DNA from: an uncultured Collinsella sp.
GTDB taxonomy: Bacteria; Actinomycetota; Coriobacteriia; Coriobacteriales; Coriobacteriaceae
Length of the DNA: 64,000 nucleotides
Direction of reading: 5' to 3'
Assembly: GCA_934630375.1 (NCBI GenBank)
Contig: CAKTVQ010000001.1
Location: 1 to 64,000 of the forward strand
The notes below the pieces were generated by a model that saw only the letters and a list, made by a program, of their open reading frames with translations, was not told the DNA's origin and did no database searches. A program made the position numbers and the translations under genes. Positions 45,636 to 54,281 of this stretch are shown one piece after another. Position 1 is the first letter of the stretch, and each line of letters starts with the position of its first letter.

Positions 45636-48227
45636 ATGACCGCGTACTATCAGCAGGTGCTCGAGGGCACATACGACAACCACGTGCTTCCGTTTTTGTG
45701 GATGAAGGGCGAGTGCCATAAGACCATTGCCGAGTATCTGGAAAAGATCGCCGGCGCCGACATCCACGAGGTCTGTCTCGAAAGCCGCCCACACCCCGAT
45801 TTTTGCGGCGAGGGCTGGTGGCGCGACTTGCGCTTTGTCATTGACAAGTGCAAGCAGCTGGGCCTTAAGCTCTGGATCTTGGACGACGCACACTTCCCCA
45901 CGGGCTTTGCCAACGGCGCCGTCAAGGAGGCCGTGCCCGAGCTCCGCAAGATCGTGCTCACGCACCGCACGTTCGACATCGTGGGCCCCACGTCCGCCGC
46001 GAGCATCGCGCTCGCCAACATGCTCGACAAAACGGAGCGCTTCTACGGCGTGACATTTATGCAGGACGGCAGCCCCGTCGACGTCGCTTACCGAGTAATC
46101 GACGATGCAGACGGCAACCCCAGCCGCCTGGTCTTCGATGCACCCGCGGGCCTCACGCAGGCATGCGTGATGTTCACGAGCGGCAAGACCTCCTACAACG
46201 AGGACTACATCAATATGGTCGACCGCGCCTCGGTGGCGCAGCTCATCGATGCTGTCTACGAGCCGCATTTTGAGCATCTGGGCGATGAGTTTGGCAAGAC
46301 GATCCTGGGCTTTTTCTCCGATGAGCCCGGATTTGCCAACGAGAAGGGCACCACGGGCCCCGATGGCATCTCGGACACGCTCATCGGCAAGGCCACCGCG
46401 CCCCTACCCTGGTCGGCCGAGCTTGAGCGTCGCCTACGCGCGGCACTGGGCGAGCGCTACCTGGCCGAGCTCCCGCACCTGTGGGACCGCGAGCCGGCCG
46501 GCGCGCACGTACGCCACGTCTATATGGACATCGCGAGCACCCTCTATAAGGAGTGCTTCTGCGACCAGCTCGGCGACTGGTGCCGCGCGCACGGCGTGCA
46601 ATACATCGGCCACGTTATCGAGGATAAGGACTGCCACGCGCGCCTGGGCGTGGGCGCCGGGCACTACTTCCGCGCCGTGGACGGTCAGGACATGGCGGGC
46701 GTCGACATCGTGATCAACCAGCTGGTACCCGGCATGGACCGCGGCCTTCACAGCTACGGACGCGGCGTGTGGGACCTCGAGTTCTATAACTACGTGCTGC
46801 CCAAGCTGGGCTCCTCGGCAGCACACCTCGACCCCAAAAAGCAGGGGCGCTGCATGGCCGAGGTCTTTGGCGCATTTGGATGGCACGAAGGCCTACGCGA
46901 GATGAAGTGGATCGCCGATCATTTTTTGGTGCGCGGCGTCAATTGGTTTGTGCCGCATGCCTTTAGCATGGCCGCCTTCCCCGACTGGGACTGCCCGCCG
47001 CATTTCTATGCGCATGGCCAAAACCCCCAGTTTGCACACTTTGGGCAGCTCATGAGCTACATGAACCGTACGGCAAGCCTGCTGAGCGGCGGGTGCGCAA
47101 CGACCCCGGTGGCGCTTCTCTACCATGCGGACGCCGAGTGGGCAGGCGAGGCAAACTTTATGCAGCATGCCGCCTCCGAGCTTATGCGCGCGCAGGTCGA
47201 CTTTGACATTGTGCCGGCAGAGGCATTTGAAGACGCAGGGCGCTATGCCGTTGAAATTGCCGCAGACGGTAGCGGCTTTAGCGTGAACGGCCAGGCATAC
47301 CGCTGCCTGGTGATGCCCGGAGCCGAGTTTGTCGGCGGAGCCGTGCTCGACTTTGCCGCGCGCGCCGCAGCCGCAGGTGTTGCCGTGTACGCGCTGGATG
47401 AGTTGCCGAACAAGCGCTACGACGGTGACACTGCAGGCCGCAAGGGCTTTGCCTCCCTGGATGCAACCGCGCTCGCCAGCATCAAACTCCTGGCGACCAC
47501 CGAGCTCGCAGGAACACTTGCCAATACCGGCATGCAGACCGTGGTTTGCGCCGAGCCCCAGCCCTGGCTGCGCGCACTGCGCTACGAGCGGGCGGGCGAG
47601 AGCTATCTGATGCTCGTCAACGAGCATCCCAAGCAGGGCATCTCCACTCAGGTTGCGCTTGCCGACGGCACGCCCGTCGCAGGCGCGCGCCTCGATCTGC
47701 TCAACGGCACCGAGCCCGCCGCCTTTGACGGCACGCTCGAGCTGGCTCCCTACGAGAGCTGCATCGTGGTCCTTGGGGCTACAGGTTCCGTTGCTGTGGC
47801 AACCGCCGAAGACGAAGCCACATGCGTCGACGGGCCCTGGGCGGTTGCCTTCTCTGCCCCTGGCACCGATGCCTTTGGCGAGCCTGTTGAGCTTGCAGAC
47901 CTGCACGACCTTTCCTCGGCCGAGTTCCCCGGCAAGGCCGGCACATTCCGCTACCAGGCCTCCTTTGTCCTGGGCGAAGCGGCCACCCGCACCGTCATCG
48001 ACCTTGGCGAGGTCTTTGAGACCGCAACCGTCACCCTCGACGGCAAATCCCTCGGCACGCGCATCTGTCCGCCTTACCGCTTTGAGGCCGGCGCGCTTTT
48101 GGCCGGTGAGCACGCGCTTGCGATCGATATCATCAACACCCTCGACCATGCCGTCCCCGACGTGTTCGGCATGACCGAGCCCTCCGAGCCCAGCGGCCTC
48201 TTGGGCCCCGTACGCGTGCTCGGGTAA
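45636..48227 (+). CDS. GH106-like glycosidase (putative alpha-L-rhamnosidase)
   Basis: 863 residues with no signal peptide, so probably intracellular. Conserved stretches of the GH106 and related uncharacterised families are visible: LKLWILDDAHFPTGFANG, GFFSDEPGFANE, YIGHVIEDKDCHARLG, GRCMAEVFGAFGWHEGL and VRGVNWFVPHAFSMAAFPDW. A C-terminal jelly-roll (FRYQASFVLGEAATRTVIDL, then VTLDGKSLGTRICPPYRFEA) resembles a GH2-type carbohydrate-binding domain. Candidate acids are in SDEPG and AEVFGA. AAGGAGGATCC precedes the ATG. It is divergent from an AraC gene and followed by an RpiR gene. The exact substrate (rhamnoside or other deoxysugar) is inferred. Confidence 0.8.
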   Translation: MTAYYQQVLEGTYDNHVLPFLWMKGECHKTIAEYLEKIAGADIHEVCLESRPHPDFCGEGWWRDLRFVIDKCKQLGLKLWILDDAHFPTGFANGAVKEAVPELRKIVLTHRTFDIVGPTSAASIALANMLDKTERFYGVTFMQDGSPVDVAYRVIDDADGNPSRLVFDAPAGLTQACVMFTSGKTSYNEDYINMVDRASVAQLIDAVYEPHFEHLGDEFGKTILGFFSDEPGFANEKGTTGPDGISDTLIGKATAPLPWSAELERRLRAALGERYLAELPHLWDREPAGAHVRHVYMDIASTLYKECFCDQLGDWCRAHGVQYIGHVIEDKDCHARLGVGAGHYFRAVDGQDMAGVDIVINQLVPGMDRGLHSYGRGVWDLEFYNYVLPKLGSSAAHLDPKKQGRCMAEVFGAFGWHEGLREMKWIADHFLVRGVNWFVPHAFSMAAFPDWDCPPHFYAHGQNPQFAHFGQLMSYMNRTASLLSGGCATTPVALLYHADAEWAGEANFMQHAASELMRAQVDFDIVPAEAFEDAGRYAVEIAADGSGFSVNGQAYRCLVMPGAEFVGGAVLDFAARAAAAGVAVYALDELPNKRYDGDTAGRKGFASLDATALASIKLLATTELAGTLANTGMQTVVCAEPQPWLRALRYERAGESYLMLVNEHPKQGISTQVALADGTPVAGARLDLLNGTEPAAFDGTLELAPYESCIVVLGATGSVAVATAEDEATCVDGPWAVAFSAPGTDAFGEPVELADLHDLSSAEFPGKAGTFRYQASFVLGEAATRTVIDLGEVFETATVTLDGKSLGTRICPPYRFEAGALLAGEHALAIDIINTLDHAVPDVFGMTEPSEPSGLLGPVRVLG

Positions 48228-48253
48228 CGCCCCGGGCGCAAACGGCCCAACAA

Positions 48254-48318
48254 GGACAGCGCCCCTATGTTGAGCCCGCACAGCGTCGAGCGGTCCGTCG
48301 TTCATAGACCGGCGGACC
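48254..48318. repeat. Truncated remnant of the structured RNA element (copy E)
   Basis: GGACAGCG, CCCGCACAGCGTCGAGC and the terminal hairpin (GGTCCGTCG at 48292 with CGGCGGACC ending 48318) are kept. The middle (most of P1, all of P2 and P3) is gone. It is oriented like copies A-C but has no minus-strand gene behind it. Confidence 0.6.
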
Positions 48319-48393
48319 AAAACTCCCAGCCAAGCCGAACGTTTTATTTATCGCTATGATTGGTTTATCGCGACGCAAACGCATAGGAGCCAT

Positions 48394-49248
48394 ATGGATA
48401 TCAGGCGAAAGATCACGCAGGGCAAAAGCCTCACCCCCACCGAGCAACAACTTGGGCGAACGGCCCTCGCCATGGGCGAGGATGTGCGCGGGCTTTCCAT
48501 TAAGGAATTTGCCGCGTGCGCCAACGTTTCGGTCGCGAGCGTGCACCGCTTTTGCAAAAAGCTCGGCCTCGAGGGATTCAAAGACCTCAAGGTCGAGCTC
48601 ATCCGCCAGGCGACCGAGGCGGGCAACCGGCGCGACGTGGACATCAACTTTCCCTTCGATGCCACCTCCGCCCCTGCGCAGGTGATGGAGCGCATGGAGG
48701 GGCTCTACCAGACCACCTTGGCCGAAACGCAGGAGCTGCTCGACCCTGCACAGCTCGACCACGCCGCCAAGCTCATCATGCGCGCCGGCACCGTGGACAT
48801 CTACACGGGCTCGCATAACCTGTATCCAGCGGGAATGTTCCGCGATCGCCTGCTTTCCGCCGGCAAAAGCGCGACGTGCCACGACAGCGTCGAGGCGCAG
48901 GTGCGCACGGCGCTCGCCTCGAGTCCCGACCATGTGGCAATCGTCATCTCCTACAGCGGCCTTGCCCCCAACCTCAAGGAGATCTTGCCGATCCTCAGCA
49001 GTCGACATGTCCCGGTCATCGTCATCGGCACGCCGTACTGTGCCCGCATTCACCCCGGCTTTGCCGCCTATCTCACGGTAAGCGACCACGAGAGTATGAC
49101 GCACCGCATCACGCAGTTCGCCAGCCATATCGCCGTGCAATACGTACTCGATTCGCTCTACAGCAGCTACTTTGCCAAAGATTACGCCCGCTGCTCCGAG
49201 TTCTTAGAGCGCTCGTTCCCCTACACCCGCCTCCCCGGGCTCAAGTAA
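48394..49248 (+). CDS. RpiR-family transcriptional regulator
   Basis: 284 residues. An N-terminal HTH_6 domain (residues 1-75: LSIKEFAACANVSVASVHRFCKKLGLEGFKDLKVEL) is joined to a SIS sugar-phosphate-binding domain (about 105-235: VDIYTGSHNLYPAGMFRDRLL, VAIVISYSGLAPNLKEIL, VPVIVIGT). Proteins of this type sense a phosphosugar and control nearby sugar-use genes. AGGAGCCAT precedes the ATG. It follows the rhamnosidase-like gene after 166 bp containing a repeat remnant, and may regulate it or the PTS/GH1 genes. Confidence 0.92.
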   Translation: MDIRRKITQGKSLTPTEQQLGRTALAMGEDVRGLSIKEFAACANVSVASVHRFCKKLGLEGFKDLKVELIRQATEAGNRRDVDINFPFDATSAPAQVMERMEGLYQTTLAETQELLDPAQLDHAAKLIMRAGTVDIYTGSHNLYPAGMFRDRLLSAGKSATCHDSVEAQVRTALASSPDHVAIVISYSGLAPNLKEILPILSSRHVPVIVIGTPYCARIHPGFAAYLTVSDHESMTHRITQFASHIAVQYVLDSLYSSYFAKDYARCSEFLERSFPYTRLPGLK

Positions 49249-49281
49249 CAACGAGCGTGGAGTTTCGGACACTAACCTAAC

Positions 49282-49345
49282 GAGCGTGGATAATCTCCCA
49301 CTTTGAGACCGTCACCGAGCCAAAAACGGGAGATTATCCACGCTC
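49282..49345. repeat. Hairpin with arms GAGCGTGGATAATCTCCC
   Basis: Perfect 18-bp arms (49282-49299 and 49328-49345) surround a loop containing TTTGAG and CCAAAAAC. A degenerate copy is at 59077-59136. Confidence 0.8.
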
Positions 49346-49360
49346 ATTTCAGACTGATCA

Positions 49361-49404
49361 TTGGGGACGTTCTTAAACGACTAGTCAAACAGGAACGTCC
49401 CCAA
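49361..49404. repeat. REP-like GGGGACGTTC hairpin
   Basis: 12-bp arms TTGGGGACGTTC and GAACGTCCCCAA enclose a 20-nt loop with ACGACTAGTC. The same loop is found in the hairpin at 59150-59199. Confidence 0.8.
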
Positions 49405-49441
49405 GTGCCGCATTTGGAGCAAGATGACGCCGCAGGCAGAG

Positions 49442-49593
49442 GACGGACAGCGAGCGGGTCGCATTTGAGACAAGGTGACGCGAAACGAAAGGGCGCTGAC
49501 CTCCTGGTCGCGCCCTTGAAGTTGAACGTCAGATTGTCCAAATGCGGCCCGCGCAGCGTCGAGCAGTTACGGCGTTTGGTAAAACGCCGTAAC
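49442..49593 (-). repeat. Structured, covarying RNA element, copy B (after pyrE)
   Basis: The hairpin (49566-49593) overlaps the pyrE stop codon by one base, exactly as copy A does with hspR. P1 is 49454-49467 with 49539-49552. It is nearly identical to copy A across the element, so one is probably a recent duplicate. The terminal hairpin bases differ but still pair. Confidence 0.7.
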
Positions 49594-50273
49594 TAACGGA
49601 CTCCGTACTGCTCGTAGTAGGCATCGATGGCGGCCTTGAGCTCGTCGTCGATGACGACTTTGCCGTCGATCTCGTGGTTGTAGAGGGTCTCGACGACCTC
49701 GGCCATGGAAACGATGCTCGCAACGGGGAAACCATACTTGGCCTCGATCTCCTTCTGCGCGGTGGTCACGCCACCCTTGCCGACTTCCATGCGGTTGAGA
49801 GACACGATGAGGCCCTTGATCTCGACATCAGCAGCAGCCTTGACCTTGGGATAGGTCTCGTCGATGGACTTACCGCTGGTGGTGACGTCCTCGACCATGA
49901 CTACGCGGTCGCCGTCCTGGGGCTCGTAGCCCAGCAGGTTGCCCTTGTCGGCGCCGTGGTCCTTGGCCTCCTTGCGATCGCAGCAGTACTTGACCTCCTT
50001 GCCGTACAGCTCGTGGTAGGCAATTGCGGTCACGACGGCCAGCGGAATACCCTTGTAGGCCGGTCCAAACAGCACGTCAAAGTCGTCGCCAAAGTTATCG
50101 TGGATTGCCTGGGCGTAATACTCGCCCAGCTTCTTGAGCTGGTAGCCCGTCACGTAAGCGCCGGCGTTCATAAAGAACGGGGACTGACGGCCGCTCTTGA
50201 GCGTAAAGCTGCCGAACTTAAGAACGTCGGACTCAACCATGAACTTGATGAACTCTTGCTTGTAAGCCTCCAT
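49593..50273 (-). CDS. pyrE: PyrE, orotate phosphoribosyltransferase
   Basis: 226 residues. It transfers orotate to PRPP, giving OMP in pyrimidine synthesis. The PRPP-binding motif VVMVEDVTTSGKSI is intact, and the flexible loop with Lys residues (KYCCDRKEAKDHGADKGNLLG) and FGPAYKGIPLAV are also present. GAGAGGAGCCC precedes the ATG. It is a single gene, away from other pyr genes. Its stop codon shares one base with the hairpin of structured RNA element copy B, and no conventional T-rich terminator follows. Confidence 0.96.
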   Translation of the reverse strand: MEAYKQEFIKFMVESDVLKFGSFTLKSGRQSPFFMNAGAYVTGYQLKKLGEYYAQAIHDNFGDDFDVLFGPAYKGIPLAVVTAIAYHELYGKEVKYCCDRKEAKDHGADKGNLLGYEPQDGDRVVMVEDVTTSGKSIDETYPKVKAAADVEIKGLIVSLNRMEVGKGGVTTAQKEIEAKYGFPVASIVSMAEVVETLYNHEIDGKVVIDDELKAAIDAYYEQYGVR

Positions 50274-50402
50274 GTGGGCTCCTCTCGTAATTGCGTACGT
50301 GCCTTCCAGTTTAGCGCAGGCAGGGCGCGTTGCGGGCGCGCTTTGAAGCCACGGCATTCTGTAAAGGCTTTGTCAGAGGCGATGGTTTTCCGAACAATGG
50401 GG

Positions 50403-50431
50403 TTGACACGACAAACCCCCTCATCAAGAAT
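50403..50431 (+). promoter_or_regulatory. Promoter for the leader and Mg-ATPase gene
   Basis: TTGACA at 50403-50408 is followed after 17 bp by AAGAAT at 50426-50431. Transcription would start near 50438, about 270 nt before the ATPase ATG. Confidence 0.6.
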
Positions 50432-50497
50432 ACGGGCGGATTGTAACGGGTACGAGATACCTGAAGCGCATCGCGCCCGGCCTTAAGGAGGTGTGCC

Positions 50498-50569
50498 ATG
50501 GAAGGCAGTCATAGTCGAAAAACCTGCATGTCGCCCTCGGCACGCCGCGAGGATTCCGCACACGCATAA
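50498..50569 (+). CDS. 23-residue leader peptide upstream of the Mg-ATPase
   Basis: A short frame with a near-perfect ribosome site (AAGGAGGTG, 5 nt from ATG), better than that of most genes here. The peptide is rich in Ser, Arg and His (begins MEGSHSRKTC) and has no membrane helix. It ends 140 nt before the ATPase start, with a stable hairpin between. In enterobacteria mgtA and mgtCBR leaders use short ORFs to sense magnesium or proline through ribosome stalling. A similar attenuating role is inferred here from position only; the peptide has no proline run, and no sequence similarity to those leaders was seen. Confidence 0.55.
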   Translation: MEGSHSRKTCMSPSARREDSAHA

Positions 50570-50590
50570 GCGCCAGTAACCGATCGTCAA

Positions 50591-50627
50591 AACCACCACA
50601 AAGGTGCCTGTCCCCTTTGTGGTGGTT
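50591..50627. repeat. REP-like hairpin (GGTGCCTGTCCCC family) in the ATPase leader
   Basis: 14-bp arms 50591-50604 and 50614-50627 with the family's TGCCTGTCC loop. It lies between leader ORF and ATPase gene, so it could influence transcription or translation there. Confidence 0.75.
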
Positions 50628-50709
50628 CGTGAGCTTGACGTGAGCGACATCTAGGTTTTTTGAAGCAAATACGACACGTACGCTAACTCCCTTCAACAAG
50701 GAGGACCCT

Positions 50710-53478
50710 ATGCTGATGCTCAAAACCGCCACGGTACTCGAAGCCATCTCCAAGCGCCGCCGCACGGCGCGCCCCGCCGCTCATACCGGCATGTCCAAGA
50801 ACACCATATTCGCCGCCACCCATAGCGCCGAGGATGCCCTCGTGCTGCTCGACGCCACAGCCGACGGCCTCACCGCCGAGCACGCCGCCGAGCGCCTGAG
50901 CGCCGTCGGCCCCAACACCATCGAAGCGCCGACCAAGACGCTCGCCCGCCGCATCGCCGACGCGTTCGTCGATCCCTTCGCCGGCATCCTCGCCGCCCTC
51001 GCACTGGTCTCGCTCTACATCGACGTGCTCGCCGTGCCCGAGCTGCAGCGTGACCCCTCCACGGTCATCGTCATCGGCATCATGCTGCTGGTATCGGGCG
51101 GCATGAAGTTTATCCAGGAAGCCCGCAGCGGCAATGCGGCCGAGGCCCTTAAGGACCTGGTCTCCAACACCTGCTGTGCCCTGCGCGACGGCGAGCGCAT
51201 CGAAATCCCCTTCGATGAGCTCGTCCCCGGCGATGTGATCCGCCTCTCTGCCGGCGACATGGTGCCGGCCGATGCCCGCATCATCACCGCGCGCGACCTG
51301 TTTGTGATCGAGTCCGCACTCACCGGCGAGAGCGAGGCCGTCGAGAAGAGCGCTGCCATCACCGTCGTCGAGGGTGCCGACGGCTCCGCACTGCCACTCT
51401 CCGCCTGCAAGAACATCGTCTTTACCGGCACCTCCGTGCAAAACGGCACCGCCATGGCGCTTGTCGTTGCCACCGGCTCGGACACCTACCTGGGCGGCAT
51501 CGCCAAGATGCTCAACGGGCGCGGCGAGAAGAGCGCGTTTGACCGCGGCGTCTCGAGCGTCTCCATGTTGCTCGTACGCCTCATGCTCGTTATGACGCCG
51601 GCCGTCTTTGCCATCAACGCCGCCACCAAGGGCAACGTCATCGACGCGTTGCTGTTCGCCACGAGCGTGGCCGTGGGCATCACGCCGCAGATGCTTCCCG
51701 TCATCGTGACCACGAGCCTGTCACAGGGCGCCAAGGACCTCGCCCGTCGTCAGGTTATCGTCAAGGAACTGCCGGCGATCCAAAACCTCGGCGCGATGGA
51801 CGTCCTGTGCTGTGACAAGACCGGCACCCTCACCGAGGACCGCATCGTGCTCGAGCGCTACCTCAACACCGACGGCAACGAGGATGCACGCGTGCTGCGC
51901 CATGCGTTTTTGAACAGCTTCTTCCAGACCGGCCTCAAAAACCTTATCGACCTGGCCGTCATCGACCGTGCCGACGTGACGCCCTCGGCCACAGCGCCCG
52001 ATTCCATGCTGGGCCAGAGCCTGCGCGACCGCTATACCAAGGTCGACGAGGTGCCCTTCGATTTCTCGCGCCGTCGCCTGAGCGTAGTTGTCGCCGATGC
52101 CCAGGGTAAAACCCAGATGGTCACCAAGGGAGCTGCCGAGGAAATGCTCGAGATCTGCTCCTTTGTCGAGGTCGATGGCGCCGCCCAGCCGCTTACCGAA
52201 GATAAGCTCGCCCAGATTCGCAAGCAGGTCGCTGGGCTTAACGCCGAGGGCCTGCGCGTGATTGCTGTGGCGCAGAAGACCAATCCGCGCTGCGTGGGCG
52301 AGTTTGGCATCGCCGATGAGTGCGACATGGTGCTGATGGGCTTTTTGGCCTTCCTCGATCCGCCCAAAGCAAGTGCCGCAGGCGCCGTCGCTACCCTCGA
52401 GGCCAAGGGCGTAGCCGTTAAGGTCCTGACCGGCGACAACGACCGTGTCGCCGCCACCGTCTGCGAGCAGATCGGCATCGACGCGAGCAACGTCTTGCTA
52501 GGCTCCGAGATCGATGCGCTCGACGACGCCGAGCTTGCCGAGCGCGCCGAGAACACCTACCTCTTCGCCAAGCTCTCGCCGCTGCAGAAGGCGCGCCTGG
52601 TGCGCGTCATGCGCGAGCTGCTCGGCCACACCGTGGGCTTTATGGGCGACGGCATCAACGACGCCGCCGCCATGCGCGCGAGCGACTGCGGCATCTCGGT
52701 CGATTCGGCCGTCGACATCGCCAAGGAATCTGCCGATATCATCTTGCTCCAGAAGGACCTGGGCGTGCTCGAGCGCGGCATCATCGAAGGCCGCCGCACC
52801 TACGGCAACCTGCTCAAGTACCTCAAGACCACGGTGAGCTCCAACTTTGGCAACGTGCTATCCGTGACCGTCGCGAGCCTGTTCTTGCCATTCTTGCCCA
52901 TGAGCGCTCTGCAGCTGGTGCTGCTGTCGCTGGTCTACGAGATCGTGTGCATCGCGCTGCCGTGGGACACCGTCGATGACGCCTGGACTGCCCGTCCGCG
53001 CGCCTGGGATGCCGCGTCCATTAAGGGCTTTATGCTCGAGCTGGGCCCCGTGAGCTCGCTGTTTGACATCGTGACCTTCGCCGCGCTCTTCTTTGTGGTG
53101 TGCCCCGCCACCGTGGGCGCGAGCTGGGCAGAGCTTGCCGCCGCGGGCAACGTCGCGGGCATGACGACCTTCGCCGCAATCTTCCAGAGCGGCTGGTTTG
53201 TCGAGTCCATGTGGTCGCAGACGCTCGTGATCCACATGCTGCGCTCCCCGCGCCTGCCGAGTCTGCGCGACCACGCCGCGCCGGCACTGTGCGCTCTCAC
53301 CGTGCTGGGTCTGGTACTCGTCACCTGGCTGCCGGCAAGCCCCATCGCCGATGCGCTAGACCTCATGCCGCTGCCGCCGAGCTTCTTCGCGCTGCTCGTC
53401 AGCATCGTCGCCGCCTACATCGCACTCACCCAGCTGGCCAAGCGCCGCTACATCGCCCGCCACGGCGAGCTGCTTTAG
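50710..53478 (+). CDS. mgtA: MgtA/MgtB-type magnesium P-type ATPase
   Basis: 922 residues. A P3B ATPase that imports Mg2+ using ATP. Visible motifs are the phosphatase loop LTGESEAVE, the phosphorylation site CCDKTGTLTEDR, the nucleotide-binding KGAAEEML, LTGDND and the hinge MGDGINDAAAMRASDCG, followed by SVDSAVDIAKESADIILL. Ten membrane helices are expected, and the C-terminal set is clear. It is close to the usual length (about 900). AAGGAGGACCC precedes the ATG. A 270-nt leader with a small ORF upstream suggests control of elongation or translation by magnesium or charged-tRNA level. Monocistronic; a hairpin follows 35 bp after the stop. Confidence 0.95.
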   Translation: MLMLKTATVLEAISKRRRTARPAAHTGMSKNTIFAATHSAEDALVLLDATADGLTAEHAAERLSAVGPNTIEAPTKTLARRIADAFVDPFAGILAALALVSLYIDVLAVPELQRDPSTVIVIGIMLLVSGGMKFIQEARSGNAAEALKDLVSNTCCALRDGERIEIPFDELVPGDVIRLSAGDMVPADARIITARDLFVIESALTGESEAVEKSAAITVVEGADGSALPLSACKNIVFTGTSVQNGTAMALVVATGSDTYLGGIAKMLNGRGEKSAFDRGVSSVSMLLVRLMLVMTPAVFAINAATKGNVIDALLFATSVAVGITPQMLPVIVTTSLSQGAKDLARRQVIVKELPAIQNLGAMDVLCCDKTGTLTEDRIVLERYLNTDGNEDARVLRHAFLNSFFQTGLKNLIDLAVIDRADVTPSATAPDSMLGQSLRDRYTKVDEVPFDFSRRRLSVVVADAQGKTQMVTKGAAEEMLEICSFVEVDGAAQPLTEDKLAQIRKQVAGLNAEGLRVIAVAQKTNPRCVGEFGIADECDMVLMGFLAFLDPPKASAAGAVATLEAKGVAVKVLTGDNDRVAATVCEQIGIDASNVLLGSEIDALDDAELAERAENTYLFAKLSPLQKARLVRVMRELLGHTVGFMGDGINDAAAMRASDCGISVDSAVDIAKESADIILLQKDLGVLERGIIEGRRTYGNLLKYLKTTVSSNFGNVLSVTVASLFLPFLPMSALQLVLLSLVYEIVCIALPWDTVDDAWTARPRAWDAASIKGFMLELGPVSSLFDIVTFAALFFVVCPATVGASWAELAAAGNVAGMTTFAAIFQSGWFVESMWSQTLVIHMLRSPRLPSLRDHAAPALCALTVLGLVLVTWLPASPIADALDLMPLPPSFFALLVSIVAAYIALTQLAKRRYIARHGELL

Positions 53479-53512
53479 CACGGTGAGCCGCCACAGTAGA
53501 CAGCCCAAGGGC

Positions 53513-53553
53513 AAAACCACCACAAAGGTGCCTGTCCCCTTTGTGGTGGTTTT
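53513..53553. repeat. REP-like hairpin (GGTGCCTGTCCCC family), between convergent genes
   Basis: 16-bp arms 53513-53528 and 53538-53553, beginning AAAA and ending TTTT. It may therefore terminate transcription from both the ATPase gene and the facing lipoprotein gene, whose stop is 7 bp away. Confidence 0.8.
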
Positions 53554-53559
53554 GGTGCG

Positions 53560-54243
53560 CTACGAGGCGTTGGTCAGGCGGCTCCAGAGTTCGTCAATAT
53601 CGATTTGGTCGCCGCCGCTCAGATAACCGGTGTGAATAAAAGACTCACTATAGATATAGATGTCATGCGCGCTGTCGCCATCATCTTCGGTGTCGTAGGC
53701 CGAAATCACGTAACGGCTGCCGTCGAGCGCCTTGACCAGCCAATACACGGAATCGTCGATTGTGCACTTCTCCTGCACTATCGACGCATCGCCGATTGCG
53801 CCGGTGAGCGCACGATTGCCCGTCGTATAGCCGCCCACCGAGAGCAAAATCGCCACGCTATCGTCTCCGCCGCCCGGCTCAAGCTCCTCGTACTCGGACT
53901 CCGAAAGCGGTATCGCGCTGTTCGCAAGTTCGTCCACGTCATCCGAAATCTTAGAAAAGGTAAAAGCGAAAAGTCCCGCGTCATCGGCGGCACCGTAGCC
54001 CACGCTCTCGCCTTGCCACTCATAGTTTTGATGCTTGAGCAGGCGCACCAGGTCGGCGCCGTCCAAGTTGATCGCAGCATAGACCGTCACGTTGGCGTTG
54101 TCGTCTACACAGGCGGCGTCCGCCGTGGTCGCCTTCTTGGCACCGCCCGCGCCGCCCAATCCGCCCGAGCAGCCAGCCAGCGCACAAGCCAGCGCACCCG
54201 CGCCTGCCACAAAGGCCGCACGGTTCATCGTCACTTCATTCAT
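53560..54243 (-). CDS. Lipoprotein with C-terminal DELW motif (1)
   Basis: 227 residues, unknown function. A short basic start leads to a lipoprotein signal with lipobox ALAGC and then a Gly-rich linker. The mature part has a strand-rich domain (VTVYAAINLDGADLVRLLKHQNYEWQGES...) and ends DELWSRLTNAS. The first part, ALLxLKGWQLQ / LVRLLKHQNYEWQ, and the ending resemble the next gene upstream on this strand (54282), so the two are probably diverged paralogues. The second ATG of an ATGATG pair is taken, because GAGG then stands at good distance. It faces the ATPase gene across a hairpin. Confidence 0.75.
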   Translation of the reverse strand: MNEVTMNRAAFVAGAGALACALAGCSGGLGGAGGAKKATTADAACVDDNANVTVYAAINLDGADLVRLLKHQNYEWQGESVGYGAADDAGLFAFTFSKISDDVDELANSAIPLSESEYEELEPGGGDDSVAILLSVGGYTTGNRALTGAIGDASIVQEKCTIDDSVYWLVKALDGSRYVISAYDTEDDGDSAHDIYIYSESFIHTGYLSGGDQIDIDELWSRLTNAS

Positions 54244-54281
54244 CATGTTCGTTCCTCGCTATGGTATTGGCCACGTCGCAC

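Larger units (their letters stand above)
49249..49592. other. 344-bp repeat-only intergenic region
   Basis: Three repeats follow each other between the convergent rpiR-type and pyrE genes: the GAGCGTGGATAATCTCCC hairpin (49282-49345), the GGGGACGTTC hairpin (49361-49404) and structured RNA element copy B. No gene was seen. Confidence 0.8.
50274..50709. other. 436-bp leader region of the Mg-ATPase gene
   Basis: It contains the pyrE promoter side, a good promoter towards the ATPase gene (50403-50431), a 23-codon leader ORF with a strong ribosome site, and a REP-like hairpin at 50591-50627. The resulting 5' untranslated region would be about 270 nt. Confidence 0.65.

Noticed and set aside
50438-50709. 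Possible M-box (magnesium) riboswitch before mgtA
   Set aside because: None of the conserved M-box sequence blocks was recognised; the leader ORF is a better supported feature.
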